A DNA stretch of 64,000 nt. Origin: Candidatus Gastranaerophilales bacterium. Its GTDB lineage: Bacteria; Cyanobacteriota; Vampirovibrionia; Gastranaerophilales; Gastranaerophilaceae. Under the pieces are notes generated by a model. That model was not told where the DNA came from. It saw only the letters and a list, made by a program, of their open reading frames with translations, and did not search any database. Below are positions 62,231-64,000 of this stretch, piece by piece. Position numbers and translations under genes: made by a program. The stretch covers positions 1 to 64,000 of the forward strand of contig CANRMD010000001.1 of assembly GCA_947631645.1 (NCBI GenBank). Reading direction: 5' to 3'. Position 1 is the stretch's first letter. Each line of letters begins with the position of its first letter.

Positions 62231-63292
62231 ATGGAAGCTGAAAATAATACAGAACAAATTGAATTTTTATCAAAAAAAATTATTGAAGAACCTAATAATT
62301 CAGATAATTACCTAAAACTGGCAAGTATATATATGGTTCAAAATAACCATGATTTAGCAATTAAGACATATGAAAATCTGCTTGATATTGAACCATCTAA
62401 TTATATAGCCTTAACCAATTTAGGCAGTTTATACATTTCAAAAAATAACTATCATAAAGCAATTAATTATTATTCAAGAGCTGCAAGTATAGGGGTTGAT
62501 AATTTTAACGTCTTATTTAATTTAGCTAATGCCTATGCAGTTGTCGGCGAGTTTAAACATGCCATGTCTAATTATATTAAAGCTTTAAATGTTGATAAAA
62601 ATAATTATCAGGTATATACAGCCATTGCACTTTTATACCAAGATAAAAATAATTATGAAGAAGCTCTAATATATTTTGATAAAGCATTAAAACTTAATCC
62701 AAATTATGCGGAAAATTACGTAAATATCGGTCTTATATTGTATAAAACAAATAAGTTACTTGAAGCAATTGAGAATTTTGAAAAAGCTTACAAACTTTCA
62801 CCTGAAAATATTATATATTTGCTTCATTGTGCAAATACGTATTCTTCTCTAAAAAACTACGAAAAATCAAATGAATTATATGAAAAAGCATTATCTTTAA
62901 ATAAGAATAATTATCAATCATATATTTGTTATGCTATTTCATTATATAATCAGAATAACATTGATAAAGCTATAGAAATGTATAATAAGGCAATTTTAAT
63001 ATGTCCTGATATTATTAATGCTTATCTACTTTTAGGAAATTTATATTGTTCTTTACGCAAATATGAAGATGCTATAGAAAATTATAAAAAAGTTTTGGAA
63101 CGTCAACCTGCAAATGCGGATGTATATGTTCTTCTTGGAAATGCTTATGCTGTTTGTGGTGATTTACGTTCCGCAATATCTGTATACAAGCAGGCAATTG
63201 ATATTCAACCGGATAACGATGAGTTGAAGTTAGTTTATATTGATGTAATACAAGAATTCATAAATGCTAAGGAAAATTCAGATGCAAAATAA
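62231..63292 (+). CDS. TPR-repeat protein
   Basis: A 353-residue protein built almost wholly of tetratricopeptide repeats (about nine, such as NYEEALIYFDKALKLNPNYA). No signal peptide and no catalytic domain is visible. The ATG at 62231 is used because an upstream in-frame start would overlap the previous gene. It probably serves as a scaffold. The 3' end overlaps the next gene by 11 bases. Confidence 0.85.
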   Translation: MEAENNTEQIEFLSKKIIEEPNNSDNYLKLASIYMVQNNHDLAIKTYENLLDIEPSNYIALTNLGSLYISKNNYHKAINYYSRAASIGVDNFNVLFNLANAYAVVGEFKHAMSNYIKALNVDKNNYQVYTAIALLYQDKNNYEEALIYFDKALKLNPNYAENYVNIGLILYKTNKLLEAIENFEKAYKLSPENIIYLLHCANTYSSLKNYEKSNELYEKALSLNKNNYQSYICYAISLYNQNNIDKAIEMYNKAILICPDIINAYLLLGNLYCSLRKYEDAIENYKKVLERQPANADVYVLLGNAYAVCGDLRSAISVYKQAIDIQPDNDELKLVYIDVIQEFINAKENSDAK

Positions 63293-63710
63293 TAATACAA
63301 TACATCCTATTGAAAAGATTATTTCAGTTCTTTCATATATTTCAATGGGACTTATTGGTTTTATTTGGCTTATTATTGCATATTTCCTAAAAATGAAAAC
63401 TCGTCCTTTTCTAATGTATAATATTACTCAATCAATAATTATTTCATTAATATTTGCATTATTTAAGCTTCTTATAAACATTATATTATCAATTATAGCT
63501 TTAGTGCCTTTTTTAGACTTTGTAGTTGCATTATTAAATTTGATTATTTCGCTAAAAGTTATATCTGTTAGTTTTATGCATTTGTCGTTTTCAATTTTTG
63601 AATTTTTAGTATTTATACTATTGTGTTATATTATTGCAGGCGTTTGTATGGGCAAAATATTTTATATACCCAAATTAACAAAACTAATGCAAAAGATATT
63701 AAAAACTTAA
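63282..63710 (+). CDS. Four-helix membrane protein, Tic20-like (tentative)
   Basis: A 142-residue membrane protein with four hydrophobic segments. The order IEKIISVLSYISMGLIGF, then KTRPFLMYNITQSIIISLIF, resembles Tic20/DUF4870 proteins, where an R-P-F-x-x-x-x-x-x-Q motif sits before the second helix. Those are common in cyanobacteria. The match is by pattern only. An in-frame ATG at 63264 is an alternative start. It overlaps the TPR gene by 11 bases and is probably cotranscribed with it. Confidence 0.5.
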   Translation: MQNNNTIHPIEKIISVLSYISMGLIGFIWLIIAYFLKMKTRPFLMYNITQSIIISLIFALFKLLINIILSIIALVPFLDFVVALLNLIISLKVISVSFMHLSFSIFEFLVFILLCYIIAGVCMGKIFYIPKLTKLMQKILKT

Positions 63711-63713
63711 AAT

Positions 63714-64000
63714 TTATTTAGATTTTTTAACTGCATTTTCTTCTTGTTTAGAAAGACTTTCATAAATAACGTCACAACCGTCTTTAATTTTCTTTAATTT
63801 ATTAAAATCTAACTCTTCAGGTACTCTGCCTTCAAAACCGAGTTCTTTAATTGAGGGGAAAGAATTATCTTTTCTTTCTTCAGGTCCCAATGCTCTTTGT
63901 GCCAAGTAAAGAGCATAGGTATAATCGTCAAACGCATCTTTTATATCATCTGTATAATACTTTTTAAAATAGTCAACAAAAGTCTTATACCCACGATGTA
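63714..64000 (-). CDS. Partial gene at right edge, unknown
   Basis: The frame is open from the window's right edge to a stop at 63714. It reads HRGYKTFVDYFKKYYTDD at the edge side and ends in SLSKQEENAVKKSK, giving at least 95 residues. The region is acidic/basic helical, with YALYLAQRALGPEERKD in the middle. The start lies beyond the window, so neither length nor function can be given; an internal TTG at 63905 is not a likely start. It converges on the membrane protein gene. Confidence 0.6.
   Translation of the reverse strand, partial: HRGYKTFVDYFKKYYTDDIKDAFDDYTYALYLAQRALGPEERKDNSFPSIKELGFEGRVPEELDFNKLKKIKDGCDVIYESLSKQEENAVKKSK

Noticed and set aside
1-64000. CRISPR array, rRNA operon, prophage or intact insertion sequence
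   Set aside because: No regular repeat-spacer pattern, rRNA-like stretch, phage structural gene or transposase frame was seen on either strand.

Overview
The window is AT-rich, low-GC bacterial chromosome. The gene content points to a Gram-negative (diderm) relative of the Cyanobacteria, most likely a gut-type Vampirovibrionia/Gastranaerophilales ('Melainabacteria'). The evidence is Kdo transferase WaaA and an MsbA-like flippase (LPS outer membrane), a Ycf23/DUF561 protein, a cyanobacterial-type DprA-like Rossmann protein, a GH57 branching enzyme, a possible Tic20-like membrane protein, a tmRNA tag with a cyanobacterial-like NNVVK core, and no photosynthesis genes. The lineage is inferred from family content; no database search was possible.

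Layout. 1-14.4 kb: a structured intergenic element at the left edge, riboflavin genes (ribH, ribF), a GH13 alpha-glucan enzyme, secA-waaA, a tandem pair of paralogous unknown proteins, folP, a Cys-cluster protein, uvrC and an unknown membrane protein. 14.6-19.7 kb: a lone LuxR-type HTH, a radical SAM/AAA-ATPase pair and proBA. 19.7-29.0 kb: a nucleotidyltransferase with a long N-terminal extension, a WG-repeat protein, a stand-alone Toprim protein, ycf23, a small membrane protein, pdxJ and a large membrane-anchored GHKL-like/HExxH protein. 29.0-30.9 kb: tRNA-Val(GAC), a second copy of the structured element, a small peptide ending in four SGNG(L/I) repeats, ispD and ssrA (tmRNA). 31-38.5 kb: a degenerate kinase-like protein, the GH57 branching enzyme, three tandem exported vWA proteins, a 54-residue peptide gene, a regulator made of four winged helices and a NarL-type response regulator. 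38.6-44.2 kb: an MnmD-like methyltransferase, an FAD oxidoreductase, a DprA-like protein and a PcrA/UvrD helicase. 44.2-50.05 kb: a six-gene sugar-modification operon. 50.05-55.4 kb: an RlmD-type methyltransferase and two TPR-glycosyltransferases. 55.4-64 kb: glycogen synthase, msbA, UDP-xylose synthase, a beta-barrel-like protein, a TPR protein, a membrane protein and a truncated gene at the right edge.

How the genes work together. Alpha-glucan storage is spread over the window (GH13 and GH57 branching-type enzymes, glycogen synthase, a GlgC-like nucleotidyltransferase). Two of these enzymes carry long N-terminal extensions not expected for their families, and the glycogen synthase extension is shared with the unrelated GHKL/HExxH protein. 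Cell-surface glycan assembly is the second theme: waaA, msbA, UDP-xylose synthase, two TPR-glycosyltransferases and the 44.2-50 kb operon. Three consecutive genes of that operon each carry a poly-C tract of 9-11 bases just upstream of the translationally coupled start of the next gene, the strongest sign here of a phase-variable surface structure.

The most novel-looking items are the triple poly-C operon, the shared membrane-hairpin module, the structured element present at both 1-85 and 29209-29287 with base-pair changes that preserve helices, the four-winged-helix regulator with its small peptide and vWA neighbours, and the SGNG-repeat peptide. No gene-free stretch exceeds 300 bases apart from the RNA-bearing 30318-30910 interval; the 262-base gap at 660-921 is AT-rich and shows nothing beyond ordinary ribosome binding sites at its edges. 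No CRISPR array, rRNA, prophage or intact transposase was seen.
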